Shown: piece after piece, positions 44,617-57,178 of the stretch
How positions within the stretch are numbered: the first letter of the stretch is position 1
Layout: every line of letters begins with the position of its first letter
Origin: Acarospora socialis
Taxonomy: Eukaryota > Ascomycota > Lecanoromycetes > Acarosporales > Acarosporaceae
Direction: 5' to 3'
Assembly (NCBI GenBank): GCA_025617375.2
Contig: JAMYGW020000012.1
Span: forward strand, 124,001 to 188,000
DNA length: 64,000 bases
Program-made: the position numbers and the translations under genes
The notes under the pieces: generated by a model
Databases searched by the model: none
What the model was told of the DNA's origin: nothing
The model's input: only the letters and a program-made list of their open reading frames with translations

Positions 44617-46783
44617 ATGGAGAAAATCAAGAACCTTCTGTAGGGCACACGTGTGGAATCAGTTGATCTCGCTCAGGCGACTAATCATCAATCGTCCTGT
44701 AGCAACCCTGGAGCGAAACATGATGAAGAAGTTATGTACGGCTCTGGGCAGTCTTCGGATCCCGTCCACTCTGGCACTACCGGAGGCGCTTCTGGTCAAG
44801 GCAGCCATCCTGGAAGCTCCCAGGCCGGACATAATCCGCTCTCCTCGGCCAGCAATCCGACCGCTGGTGGACAGCAGTCGAGCTTGACAGGTAATGCGAC
44901 CTCGCGCTCTGGCCCGTCAACTGCATATGATGATGGCGCAAGCACCGCGAGCATCAAATCTGGCATCCAGGGTCATTCGCAGTCTGGCTCAGGGCTGATT
45001 GGGTCGTCAGGTAGCAACTATCCTGTCGACACTAACAAGCCCCTACCGAGTACGCCCGCTTCTGGGCTGACCGGTGGCAATACTGCTGCTGGGCCTCACA
45101 CCTCTGCCCTTGCGAACAGAGCGGACCCGCGAGTTGATTCTGATCTGGACGGGTCGAGCGGCTTTGGACGAGGGACAACTGGGGCCGGCTTGACTGGTTC
45201 TGGCTTACCCGATCGTAGCATTGGAAGGTGAGTGTCAACCGTATTGTTAGATGTCACTGAGTCTCTGCTGAGTCAACACGCAAAGCCCTGGGAGCGGTTC
45301 TTCGCACCTGCGGCGTGACCCAGCTGCTGGAGTCGGTGCCCTAGGTGGTGCTGGCTTGGCGGAACATGAGCGAGATCCTGGCACAGGTCCAGACAACGAA
45401 CGCTTCGGCGCCGAGGTCGGATCAGCCGTGCGGGGCTACGGGCCGGCAGATTGGGAACACAACCACCAGCGCCACGGCCACCGTTACGAGGGTGATCCTT
45501 GTGCCCATGGGGACGTCGATCCGGTTGGCCCACACCTTACTTCAGGACCGCATGCGACCGACACTGCAAATCGTCTCGACCCTCACGTGGCTGGTAACAC
45601 CGGTCCTTTGGAAACTACCGCAGGGGAGGCTCTTGGTCAACAGCATGGACATCACGGTGCATCAACAACCGGAACCGGAACCGGAATTGGCGGGTCTGGA
45701 ACAGGGTACGACGGTCAAAGCCAGAATCGCCACCTTGGGCGTGAAGGTGCGTTGGCAGGTGGGATTGGGGCTACGGGAGTCGGAGCGTACGAAGCTGAGA
45801 AGCACCACCACGGTCAGGTCGACCCCGCCACAACATCAGCCACTCCGATGACGGTAGCACCAGCAACAGGCCACACAAACCCATACAGTAGCTCTGGTGT
45901 TGATCCTCGTGTGGATCCTACTTCTCATTCTGGCTTCACTGGCACTGGTAGTCTTGGCAGGGATGCTGTGATTACAGGTGCAGGTGGCCTGGCAGCGTAT
46001 GAGGCCGAGAAACATCACCACGCCCGAAATGAGGCAGGCCGAACATCAGGTCTATCAGGCACAACGGCTGGTACGACCGGGAGGGATTATGATAGCACGC
46101 GGGGCTCCTTCGTCCCGGGAACGGATAATCAAACCAGCGCTGGCCACCACTATGGACGAGATGCCGGGGTTGCGGGCGCTGGTGCGGTTGGAGGAGCGGA
46201 GTATTCTAAGCATGATGACGAGAAGCACAGGCATGAAGGAGACAGTCATGGCGGAAAGAAGCATGGTGGTATCCTCGGATTTCTTCACCACGACAAGGAC
46301 TCCACATCGGAGCGTTCCAAGAGCCATGGCGGACATGATCACGATTCTCATCATGACTCTCATCAAGGTGCCAAAACTGCTGCTGGTGCAGGCGCGGTTG
46401 GTGCTGGAACTGCGGCTTACGAACACGAAAAGCATGGCCATGAGCGCAACAGATTGCACAAGGATCCACCTGAAGGTTACGCATCGCAGGTCACCGGAGG
46501 GACCGGGACCACTACTCTTGCCGAGGGAGATTCCGTACAGCGTGGTTCTCATATAAGTGGCTTGGGTAATAAGCTTGATCCGAAGTAAGATCTGTGCGTA
46601 CGCGGTAGTATTAGGTTAGCTGCTAACATCTCGAGAAGCGTTTCTGGCCGTGGCGAGTCCCTCCCAGCAGGCGAAGTCATCGAGCCCCATACAGGCCTCC
46701 CGGTGAACATTGGCAAATATGGCACTGGCGCCGGGGGTACAGATGACACTCCAGTGCCAGGCTACCACCAACACAATAATTAG
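44617..46783 (+). CDS. dehydrin-like DPR-motif, Gly/His-rich repetitive protein
   Basis: Four exons, 44617-44639, 44703-45227, 45286-46584 and 46639-46783, give about 663 residues. The 23-nt first exon encodes MEKIKNL and splices to NPGAKHDEEVMYGSG. The protein is hydrophilic with repeats: ANRADPRVDSDLDGS, ANRLDPHVAG, DPRVDPTSHSG and GNKLDPK carry the DPR-type motif of Aspergillus dehydrin-like proteins, and AYEAEKHHH / AYEHEKHGHE units alternate with Gly/Ala runs (GAGAVGAG). A HGGILGFLHHDKD segment lies in the C-terminal third. Likely a disordered stress-protective protein; similar proteins are often labelled 'cell surface protein' although no signal peptide is visible. The last acceptor may be at 46635 or 46638. 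Confidence 0.78.
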
Positions 46784-49025
46784 CAAGACGCTTATTGGAG
46801 ACCTATGCGTCAGGCACCCTTAAGACATGTGAGCATCACGGACTACACACGCTGAGGATTATTGGTGAGCAAAGAACAGGCAGATGAAGAACCAGGCTGT
46901 TGCAGATCTTGTTTGGGCATATATGTACATAGCGGATTGCTCACAATGACCACGACGTTTTGGATATTGTTGCACGCTTCGAGCGCAATTCTCCGTACAA
47001 CATGATGTGGGTTCAGGTTTTGGTCGACAGCCACTATCATCTGTCCACGGTTGACATGAAGTTGTCAGAGTTCTTCCTGACTGGGATATGGCTTATGGTA
47101 ATAGTCTCGCCTTTGTAAGTCCTTTCGGCCTAGTCACCAACTATCCAGTGTCAATGATGGGTCGTTCGCGCTTCTTACTACGAATTCCAAGTTCCCAAAT
47201 TACTACACTTATAAGTCGTAAGAGTTATTCGCCACTGCCACCCAGCTCGTCACAACTCACATCACTTTACTCAGAAGTTACCTAATATCGACTCTGCTCA
47301 GGTAACGTTTGTCCTACTTCTCAATTTTATCATTGTGAACGGATAACAATCTCTAAGAAGGAATCGGTTGATGTAATCAAGACCGAGCTGGGCTAAGCTA
47401 GAACCTTTCAATTCATAGCTGAACGCTCTGGCATGCTATAAAAGAATTTGTGCTTATCTTTTACCCGTTCTACTCAAAATGCACTGAGTTTGACTGAACC
47501 TAGAAGCAGGCATGCTTGGGACTGCCGTCCAACCAAGCACTTACATCTCGCACAAATATCAATGTGAACAGCCCTATGATGGTTCTAGTGAGACTACAGG
47601 AGATATTTTAGATTTGTGGGTCTGAAAGATCCAATCACTCAATAACTACTCGCCCTCACGACCTACTAGAAGAATCAATTACCGTGTTGTTCTTCATACA
47701 TGCTAAACAAGGGCTTGGAGTTGCATGATCCGCACACATGATGACTGGACACCTTGTTATCTTTCTATCTTTGTGAGGAGCTCTGACAAGCTTGTAGCAA
47801 GGAGGGAATTTTACTCTCTGCATACATTATCTCTGGCTTCGGTCAGAACTGAGTGTCTATGCTGATTTTCCTGCTGACTTGTCTCAATTTACTCTCTATT
47901 GGAGGCGGTACAGACCGTCAAGTTCCCGGCATCTACATGCACATTCTCTGGAATACTACTGAAAATCTTTCGGGTCCGTTCTATCTGTATGTCGGGCAGA
48001 GCGAAACAGGGTCAATGACACTTGAGATCGAGCCCGACACCTGAGTTTGCACTATCACGTCTGGGGATGCACACCTTGATGTTGTCCATTCCTTGTGACA
48101 GAGTTTTGCAATAGTCAAGAAAGAGCATCATGAGCGAAGGAGAAGGTTTAATGCCATTCTCACTTCTGACCTCCGTGTGGCTGAATTATACTGCCCACTG
48201 GCTGGAGGATTCCATGAGTTGAATGACTCATCCAGTTCGGTGCTACCTTGAGCATACCGACTACCCCACATTGTAGATTTCAGGCTGGCTCAAGTGCTAT
48301 GAAAATTAAAGAGAATGTTGAGCCAAGTTCTGGGCAGTGTTGAGATTATTGTCACAGTGGATGAGGGAAGTCAACAAGCAGTCACCTTCTGGCTATGTCA
48401 AATTCAGAGTTCAAAGACGGGATCTATGCTCAACGATTTTGTACTGATGGGTCGACTTCAACGCCCCATAGACTTGATGCACTTCTTGTCGATCCAGCGA
48501 TACAATTTCAGTTTGAAGATCGGGAGGACTGATATCTCAACAAACCATTCTGCTGTTTCATCTCCTCAAGAGGAAACAATAATGGTCAAAGTTATAAACA
48601 TGCTTGTTAAACGTATTTGCGGGCTAAGTATAGCTGATATCGCTAAACGTCCAGGGACAAGCTTGAGCAGCGTGATAGTGTGCGTAGAGGGTTAGGGCTG
48701 AATGGGTTGGCTGCTAATGGTAGAGTGGAACATAAGGTACAAGGATGAGGATTCTGGACTAACCAGATTCCGCTAAGTGTGTGCCCCGCAGCTTACATAA
48801 GGCGCTACCTCGGGAGAATGATGATGTCGTCTTGTAGTGGGGATTCCCCATACCTGTTTCAGGGTGTAGCATCCATTAGGTTATAAATACCTATCATTGC
48901 CAATTCTCGTCGAACTCTTGGTACCTCCATCTCACTGCGCCCAGGAACTAGTACTAAACCAGGCCTAACTTTATTCTCTGAGTACGAATAGGACTGCCAG
49001 TGTCTATGTACAGCAACTTCTCAAA
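46784..49025. other. 2.2-kb gene-poor interval
   Basis: Between the DPR-motif gene and glutamate decarboxylase. Only a possible pseudogene at about 47850-48050 is noted. The frame at 48315-48695 (126 codons) shows no family resemblance and is probably fortuitous. The last 300 bp should contain the decarboxylase promoter. Confidence 0.4.
47850..48050 (+). pseudogene. possible remnant of a fungal GIY-YIG-like hypothetical gene
   Basis: The frame contains VPGIYMHILWNTTENLSGPF then YLYVGQSETGS, which recalls the N-terminus of large-family fungal hypothetical proteins with a GIY-YIG-like opening. It ends after some 63 codons and the DNA beyond has no matching frame that I can identify. Resemblance is from memory; confidence is low. 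Confidence 0.25.
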
Positions 49026-50737
49026 ATGGTTCATCTAGCTGCCGTCCCTAATGACAGCGATGTTCAGAAGCCTCTAGTCGAAGGTCTAGAGAAGGTTCAG
49101 ATTGACAAGCCCAATGAAGATGAGATCACCTCAAGTGTTTACGGCTCCCGTTTTGCGGCAGAAGAACTGCCCAGCCATGAAATGCCGGAGCGCGAGATGC
49201 CAAAGGAGATCGCATACCGTTCGATTCGGGATCATCTGAGTCTTGATGGAAACCCGATGCTGAACCTTGCCAGTTTCGTCACGACGTACATGGTCTGTCG
49301 GTGATGAAGCTTCCTGAACAGGGCGCATGCTGAGTATGTCTAGGAAGATGAAGCCGAGAAGCTCATGACCGAATCGCTGTCGAAGAATTTCATCGATTAC
49401 GAAGAATATCCCCAGTCCGCCGACATCCAAAACCGCTGCGTCTCCATGATTGCACGTTTGTTCAACGCACCAACCGACTCCGACGACTCCCAGGCGGTGG
49501 GCACATCAACGGTTGGATCCTCCGAAGCAATCATGCTCGGCACGCTCGCCCTGAAAAAGCGCTGGCAAAACATGCGCAAGGCGGCTGGTAAGGATCACTC
49601 GAAGCCCAACATCGTGATGAACGCTGCCGTTCAGGTCTGTTGGGAGAAGGCGGCCAGGTACTTTGATGTCGAAGAGAGATATGTATACTGTACGCAAGAC
49701 CGATATGTGATCGATCCCGAGGAGGCAGTGAACTTGGTAGACGAAAATACCATTGGCATCTGCGCCATCTTGGGCACGACCTACACCGGCGAGTACGAAG
49801 ACATCAAAGCGATCAATGATCTTCTAGTCAAGAAGAACCTCGACTGCCCCATCCATGTGGATGCGGCTAGCGGCGGCTTCGTCGCCCCTTTCGTCAACCC
49901 GAGCCTAGAATGGGACTTCCGCTTGGAAAAGGTGGTGTCCATTAACACGTCTGGACACAAATACGGCTTGGTAGGGTTCATCCTGTCACAGACTCTACCT
50001 GGTTATTGCTGATAGGAATGTCAGGTGTATCCTGGTGTTGGATGGGTGGTGTGGCGCTCTCACGAGTACCTCCCAACAGAACTGATATTCAATATCAATT
50101 ACCTCGGAGCTGACCAAGCTTCTTTCACACTAAATTTTTCTAAGGGTGCTTCTCATATCATTGGCCAGTACTATCAAATGATTCGCCTGGGCAAACAAGG
50201 ATACCGCAGCATCATGATGAACTTGACACGCACGGCGGACTATCTGGCAGCATGCTTGAAACAGCTGGGGTTCACCATTCTCTCCCAAGGCGGTGGTCAA
50301 GGGTTGCCATTGGTCGCTTTCAGGTTAAATCCGAAGCACCACCACCGCTTTGATGAATTTACCGTGGCGCATCAGCTGCGTGAACGTGGCTGGATCGTGC
50401 CGGCTTACACCATGGCGCCGCATAGTGAGAAGTTAAAACTGATGAGAGTTGTTGTAAGAGAAGACTTTAGCAGGAGCAGATGCAATCAACTTGTCGCCGA
50501 CATCAAGCTGGCCGTGCAGACACTCGATGGCATGGATGACAAGAGGCTCAAGGAACACGTTGAGTAAGTCGACAGAACCACTCCGGTTTTTGAATATAGG
50601 CCAAGCTGACACGGTGCTGTAGTCACCTCAAGAAGCACGCGTCACCGGCCCGCAAGGCGACGCACAACCACCACCGCTTCCGGAACGAGAAGCACTCGCT
50701 GCAGGGCAAGTCGGGCAAGACGCACGCCATCTGCTGA
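49026..50737 (+). CDS. GAD1: glutamate decarboxylase
   Basis: Four exons, 49026-49292, 49344-49970, 50025-50563 and 50623-50737, give 515 residues, the normal length. It is a PLP-dependent group II decarboxylase that turns glutamate into GABA and CO2, feeding the GABA shunt in the cytosol. Visible signatures: [14 protein letters not shown], the cofactor region [15 protein letters not shown], the PLP-lysine motif NTSGHKYGL (Lys about 295) joined across an intron to VYPGVGWV, and the C-terminus KSGKTHAIC. Donors are GTCTGT at 49293, GTAGGG at 49971 and GTAAGT at 50564. All junctions are in phase. The C-terminal His/Lys/Arg-rich stretch ([12 protein letters not shown]) sits where plant enzymes bind calmodulin, but no such function can be claimed here. 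Confidence 0.94.
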
Positions 50738-51904
50738 AGGTCTCATCCCACTCGTTTCAGCCCAGCGAGTACATGGTGTTTCCTTCTGCATTATCAGATG
50801 ACCTTTCTCTAGTGCATATGAGCATGTGAAAGCAAAAGCATATCGGATAGAAAAACCATACGAAGAACATCTTACATACTCTTTCAACTTACAGTACACG
50901 ATGCGAATTAACGAAGCTAAATCGATCATATCACATGCACGCCTTGCTGACCTACTAGCCCTGCATCGAACCCCATGTTGACATGTTGTTGGGGCGATCT
51001 TGCTAAAAGCCAGGCAATGAAGGAATGTCTACCATAAAATGCTGGTAGCCTTGTGCGGCAAAATGTTGCTGCGGTAAGTGGTTGAAGTTGGCACGCGGAC
51101 TATGGCATTCTACATTCTGTGACATACATCTCTAATCCTATCCGGACGGAGGTCCACTCTCTCTGCTTCTACAAGTTGTTCCTCTACAATGGTACAGTGT
51201 GGATCTTACGTGCCAGCTCACGGGAACATGTGGTGGAACCCAATGTACAGGAAGGATGTTGACTCGGCCACTGAAGGCAGTAGCGCGTCGCAAGCCCTTC
51301 ACAGCATGAATATAAAACGTCGTTTGACGGTTGAGCCTCCCGACGCGCATACTCAATGGTCCTGACTATGGGTATCTCTTCTAAATGTATCTCATAGCTC
51401 TGTTCCCGCTTCACTTTCTGGGCTTGACATAAAGTCTAAGCCGAGGATGATACCAGTTAACCCGTGCTGAGTAGCTTCTCGTAATTGCGGCTAGATCTTA
51501 ACTGCCACGTTCGGCGAATTGCTCGAAAGTGTCGGTTCTTGCAAACTCTCAGAGCAACCTGATGTGGCTCATTGAAAGCGTACCCAACCCTCATCCCTGG
51601 ACATCTTGAAAAAGCCATAAATTCAGAGTTTCGTAATCCTTCTAGCTTAGCCACAGGAGCCGATGGACACCGAGCTGAAGGTTTAAGGGAACATCTGTAA
51701 TCACTCAATGTATGGTTCACCAAGGGGGCAGCAAACTCCAGGCTTATTCATTGGCGAGGCCAATTATGCAACAGAGACGGTGTTCTTGCAGAGCGGTTGC
51801 GGTTGCGGAGTGGGCTGTGTAGCGCTATTCTCGATGGGACGCTTTGCCTGTATCGAAAGAGAGGTGCACTCAGAACATGCGGTAGTAGCTCGCGATGACG
51901 AGCC
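50738..51904. other. convergent 3' spacer, 1.2 kb, nothing recognised
   Basis: Lies between the ends of the glutamate decarboxylase (+) and adenine deaminase (-) genes. Short frames on both strands show no family features. No repeat or RNA gene recognised. Confidence 0.4.
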
Positions 51905-52963
51905 TTATTTGCTGTTGTGCTGCTTCAAAACGCGGTCGAATCGTTCCATCAACTCGGCCTTTCTCTCCTCCCCACACCAGCTTCCTTCTATTCCTGCTCT
52001 TAGGATTCCAACCCAATCCTCCACTGTGAGGCCAAAAGCCTCCTGTACCGAGCAATAATTATCCATGATATAACCACCGAAGTACGCCGGATCATCGCTG
52101 TTGATCGAGAAGCTGACTCCCGCATCCAGGAACTTACGGACCGGGAGCTGTTCCACATTCCTGACACATTGCAACCGCACGTTGGACAAAGGGCACAGAG
52201 TCACCAGCATTTTCTTCCTCGCCACCTCTGCCATCAAAGCCTGATCTTCTGCCAGTCGAATGCCGTGGTCAATACGCTGGATATCAAGCGAAGAGATGGC
52301 ACCGCGGACATAGGATGCTGGACCTTCTTCCCCCGCGTGGGCGGTCCTCCTGATTCCCGCCTCCTTTGCTGACGCATAGACGGTTTGGAACAGTTCAGGA
52401 GGAAAATCGTTCTCCCTCGAGTCCAGCCCGATTCCGGCCAGTGCGCCGTTCTTCAGGTCCTCCGCAGCAGTATCGAACATCGCTACGGCGGACGCGACAG
52501 GCAGGTGGCGGAGGAAGCATAGGATCAGCAGCGTCGAGATGCCGAGTTCATGTTCCGCCCTTCGACATGCAGCCTTCAACCCTCCCAGAACGGTCTCGTA
52601 CGCGACACCTCTTCCGGTGTGGGCTTGCGGATCGAAAAACACTTCGGCATGCATCACCCCATCAGCCTTCGCCCGTAGGAAATACTCCCAAGCCAATGCT
52701 TCAAAGTCTGCGGGCTTGAGTAGAACGGACATGCCGATAAAGTAATAGTGGAGGAAGTCATCGAGAGAGGTGAAACGCTTGTAGCGGTCTAGCAGGGACT
52801 CTGGCGACGCGAAGGAGGCATCGACTGCAGGTGAGGGAAGGGTGATGGCGTTCTGGGCCGCAAGACGAAAGAGAAGCGAGGGCGACAGTGAACCCTCAAG
52901 GTGCATGTGATGCTCGCATTTTGGCACCGCGGCGAGGAAGGGGTGAAGCGGAGAATGACACAT
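51905..52963 (-). CDS. AAH1: adenine deaminase
   Basis: Intronless frame of 352 residues, the usual length for yeast and fungal Aah1. It converts adenine to hypoxanthine with release of ammonia, in purine salvage and in use of adenine as nitrogen source. Metal and substrate motifs are all present: PKCEHHMHLEGSLSP (zinc histidines), TAHAGEEGP (catalytic His-Ala-Gly-Glu), RIDHGIRL and SINSDDPAYFGGY (metal-binding Asp pair). Conserved HAEVFFDPQAHTGRG and CPLSNVRLQ fit adenine rather than adenosine deaminases, which is the main alternative. The start MCHSPLHPFLAAVPKCEHH leaves the normal short leader before the first motif. Confidence 0.93.
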   Translation of the reverse strand: MCHSPLHPFLAAVPKCEHHMHLEGSLSPSLLFRLAAQNAITLPSPAVDASFASPESLLDRYKRFTSLDDFLHYYFIGMSVLLKPADFEALAWEYFLRAKADGVMHAEVFFDPQAHTGRGVAYETVLGGLKAACRRAEHELGISTLLILCFLRHLPVASAVAMFDTAAEDLKNGALAGIGLDSRENDFPPELFQTVYASAKEAGIRRTAHAGEEGPASYVRGAISSLDIQRIDHGIRLAEDQALMAEVARKKMLVTLCPLSNVRLQCVRNVEQLPVRKFLDAGVSFSINSDDPAYFGGYIMDNYCSVQEAFGLTVEDWVGILRAGIEGSWCGEERKAELMERFDRVLKQHNSK

Positions 52964-53169
52964 TGGGGCTAACTTGGCCTATCTAGAGCACGACGGCCAC
53001 GTCAGACAGCTTTTCAAGACTTTCTTATGGCTAAAATAACTGACCTACCTACCTCAATAGAAGCAAGGTCGTCTGTTACTTGGGCGATTGATGTGAGACA
53101 TACTTCTAGGTCGTAAATGAATGCCGAGACCGCCAAATACATAACATTTGCACTTCTCTTATTAATAAC
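52964..53169. promoter_or_regulatory. promoter side of AAH1
   Basis: Normal-composition DNA immediately upstream of the adenine deaminase start. No specific site recognised. Confidence 0.35.
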
Positions 53170-53171
53170 TT

Positions 53172-53500
53172 CAGAACGCAACATCACCAGCTTCTATAAA
53201 TCTGTTGTCTGAATGAATACATATCTGAGAATAAGTAGTGAAATTCTCAACATCATGTAGAAGCACAAAGTTGTTGAAAGTATAATCTAACACTCTTACT
53301 GTGACACTGTTGTTGCTTGTGTTGTCAGACTGAAATCTCAGTTGTTTTATCATACTATATACACATCATAGTCACAGAAAGAAGCTGAAAAAAAAACTTC
53401 AGTAGATAGAAGTCAGTAGATTGATTCTGAAAGATGATGTGATCTCAGATTTTGAGAGTTGTTGTGAAACAATACACATTGATTTGTGTGATTTCGTCAA
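53172..53500. repeat. small hypermutated repeat island
   Basis: About 330 bp with the same CG-, CC- and GG-poor composition as the 13-42 kb compartment (for example 53200-53490), bounded by normal DNA. No coding content identified; likely a short decayed transposon fragment. Confidence 0.5.
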
Positions 53501-56500
53501 ACTCATGGGGTGGCATTTATTTACATACGACCTGGAACTTGTAGTTACATCAGGTACCCGGTATATACCAAACTGCACGTGAGACACTGACCTACACGAG
53601 TGTCTTACTGTACAAGCCGAATACACAACTAACGACAGTATTCGAACACTATCGAGTTCTGCTATAAAGTACCTACTAGGTACCTTAAACGGCAAAACAG
53701 CAATACCACTCTTAGGCCGAATGCCATACGGAGCCCTATCGCTCGAGCACCACCGTACGGGGCTTAGTGTGAGCGTTGTGTTTACCTGGCCGTACTCATA
53801 CATAAAGCTGATGGGCTGGGCGTATGACTATCACCGCACAGACTTTTAGTCATGCAGGTGGGTCGTTTGAAAGCCGAGATCAGCGGTGGGGGGTGTGATT
53901 GCCGGGCCATGGAAGATACCTTACAGCACCGTGCTCGGTCAAGGAGGATGATGAATGGATGACGTGCTCTACGCGTGCTGATGATCCTTTTAATGATATT
54001 ATGGCCACATCCACAGAAAGCTTCTACCCAATGCTCTATATGATAAATGGGTTGTAAAAGTTGTGACAGACACATCTGCTTTCTCTCAAGGCGCTTGCTG
54101 ATACAATCATATCCCCTCGCTTTGTAGTCGAGCTATAACGGGCATCATAAGGGACTACCTGAAGGTATTCGTAGAATGAAAGAACTTGGTCTGTGCTGGT
54201 CCAAGGATAAAGTCTCTTGGTTTGTAGCTGACCTACGATCGACATACGGGTACAAATACCTTACAAACATCAAAAGTCTGATTATCTAAGGCGTCGGTGC
54301 TCGGTGATCAGGGATGTGTCCGTGAGCAACTTACACTTTCTTGGTCGAGTGGTATGGCGTTTCCGTGTTACTTTTGTCCCCCTACAGGATTCCCATTTTT
54401 CTTACCGAATTCACCCACATGCAGGTTCCCCGGAAGCTGACATGGTCGACAAGGAAGGCCCGGGCAGGGCTGCCAATCCGACTGGCAGCCATCGAAGGCC
54501 CCAACCACCCTCGTCATACAGTCGATCACTTCAACCCCAGTTCCTAGCCAGCGGCTTGCCGGTTTGGCGAGCGGGCGAGCATTATCCGGGCCGAGGCGTC
54601 AGCAGAGTTCTGGTTGTGATCTCGACTTGGCTCGTAGTTACTTTGTCTGGACCTACTGCACTTGGCGTCCTGCTAGCCGCGATGGACATGAGGCACCGCA
54701 AGCGGAGCGATCGGATGTGTCGTTTGTGCATGGCTCTCAGCAAGCAGCCCGATCCGGCTAGGTAGTACGCAAGTGGTGACATCCCCTGTCGCGAATGGGC
54801 GGGCTTGTAGGATCAGAACAGAAGCATGCATCTCATATAAAGGACTTGTACGAGGTTTCAACCCAGCATCATTGGCCGGATAGACCAAGATCGGCTTGAT
54901 CCGAAATGTCGGCCAACGTCAATGACTCGATTCCACGATCAGTAAACAAGTAAGTTCCTTCACCACCTGCCAGGGGTTGGCGGGACGTCCCGGTTCACTC
55001 GAGGTTCCTACCATACTATGTACATACTCGACGAAGCAAAGGCATGGAGTTGACAATTGCACCAAGACTGTCCGCATCGTCAATCATAGTTCATTCAATG
55101 CATCCAGAAACTTCCCGCCTCTTTTCGCTAGGGGTGTCTCCTGATCCATCACAGGTTAGCGGGTGGATAAGGTAGTTGTCCATTAGAATATCACTACTTT
55201 AGTTCATGTTCAGGGTGACACTGACAGATCTTGTATGAGAGTGGAGTTTTGACAGGACTACCTAGGTAATTTAGAGGATTTTCCGTATGCAACTATCCAC
55301 CTGCAATGTCCTGACCATGTACGAGCTTCTGTCCTTTCTGTCCCCACCGATCATGTGTTCAGTGGATCACTGATCAATGTGCGAACAGGACAAGAGACAA
55401 AACCTCCAAGTCTGCATGCCTCACCTACGAAGGAAGCCCACCCCTACCGGGTCTTTTACGCGCCGTCAGGGTGACCAGCGAAGAGGGTGGGCATGCCATC
55501 TATCCTCAGCCGGAATAGAACGGGCCATAGGATAACAGAGGAGAGGAGGACGAATGACGAGTGCAGATATGAGGAGATTTTGCAGGAAAACCGGGTCATC
55601 CATATCACGACTTTGAGTACCAAGGTATGATATATTAATATTACTTCCAAAGCGACATATAGGCATCCCGCAAGTTCACCCCCACATCATTGACACTTGG
55701 CCGACCTTATATACCTATCTTACTGATCAATGCAAGCTATGTGCGTCACTTACCACTCACAAAGTGTCTAAGCTCAAGTGGAACGAAAAAATCTTTCGAT
55801 CTTCGCTGTAAAACACTCGGAAAGCGCTATAGCTTCACTTACCCTCACCCCATGGCCAGGGCACCTTACGGACCATTCTTACTAGATTGCCCGGTTTCGT
55901 TGAGGTACCCTTGATGAGCGGAGGCTCGGTACCATATCCAAGGTCCCTTAGTCGTAAAGATCGGGCTGGAAGTTACCCTCGAAGAAGTCAAGCAGACCCT
56001 GTAAGCTTGGTCAATGCTTTCGCTCCAAAGGGTTCCCCAACTTGCTTTTTCTCCCGGTCCTGTGGAACTGGGACTTTAGACTCCCTCAAATGCACGCCAC
56101 ATCAAAACCGAGAGGAAGCACCCGTGATGACACTCGAAATGTGTTCAGTATCCGTTCCTTAAGCTTTCTTTCCCGGCAGGGAGGAAAATAACGATCCAAT
56201 GCCGAGAGGGAAAACCTCCGCTGCCAAACTTTTATGCCGGTTCAGCTCACCTACCTACACATATGCGCACATAACGTATGTGTGCATACTCGACATCTAC
56301 CAGCCGCGGAAGAGAGAGCGAGAATGTACCGTGTCCTTGTAACCACCCAAGCCTCCCCCAAACCCCGGTTTTTTTTATTCAAGGATCCCCTTTCATCGTA
56401 GCGATTCTGACTCCAAGTGCCGCCCCGTAAAGGATCGACTCTACAGCGACTAAACTACCGTACCGCCACTATTCGCATCCCATCCCATCCATCCTTGCCT

Positions 56501-57178
56501 CGATCACGGAGAGTTTGCCTACTTAAGAGGGAGCAAGGTACTCGTACCCTAGCCATCCACTTAGTTGCCGAATCTCACTTTACTGCCTACGGCATACTAA
56601 CGACTTGACTATCTTCTGGAGTTACGTGTTATGGCTGAGATTGATGATGCGAGGGGCCAAGTTTTTAGACCGTCGATCCTCACATCCCTTGCAGTCGCGT
56701 TTGTGTAAATCGCCCATCGCAGAGGAAAGGAGAAATCTCAAGATGCGCTCCCCGATTCGAGCGAAAAAGATCTGCCGGTTCTTTGACGAATGTCGACAGA
56801 AATGGCGTTGGCTCCGAACATGGAGCGTTCCGGGGGGATGTCAAGTAAGGTTATCAACGTGCCCTTGATTATTCTCCCGAGTGCGGTTGCACGAGCAAGG
56901 AACCTCCTTGTTTCTGCCCTATCTGACCTGACGGGCTCTCGCGGCCTCTTCAATAAGCTCGTGTCCCTCTCTTGGCCATCTTTGACCATCCATCCATTTT
57001 CCTTTCCGCTTTGCCTCTGACCCTTGATAACGCTGGGAAAATCCACGTTCGGAGACAGTCGTCCGCGACGAGGTCATTCTCCAGCACTGTTGTTGATCAT
57101 GCTTTGCAAGGGTCTAGAATTCTTCTAGCCAAATTGGGCCGCGTTCAACTTGCTGTCGAGTGTTCCGGTAGGACAGGA
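53501..57178. other. 3.7-kb gene-poor interval upstream of the Zn2Cys6 gene
   Basis: Normal composition, rich in GTAC/GGTACC words around 53550-53760. No frame here shows a recognisable family, codon bias or domain. It may contain a long leader or upstream short frames of the Zn2Cys6 gene, whose start is uncertain; pyrimidine-rich tracts lie near 56940-57010. Confidence 0.35.

Noticed and set aside
45356-46021. Alternative-frame open frames overlapping the DPR-motif gene on both strands
   Set aside because: They are shadows of the GC-rich repetitive coding sequence; the spliced frame has repeats and phase-correct introns.
48315-48695. 126-codon frame as a gene
   Set aside because: No recognisable domain, no supporting splice pattern, and no clear codon bias; likely chance.
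54304-54765. 153-codon frame as a gene
   Set aside because: Composition is ordinary but no family resemblance, overlapped by competing frames on both strands.
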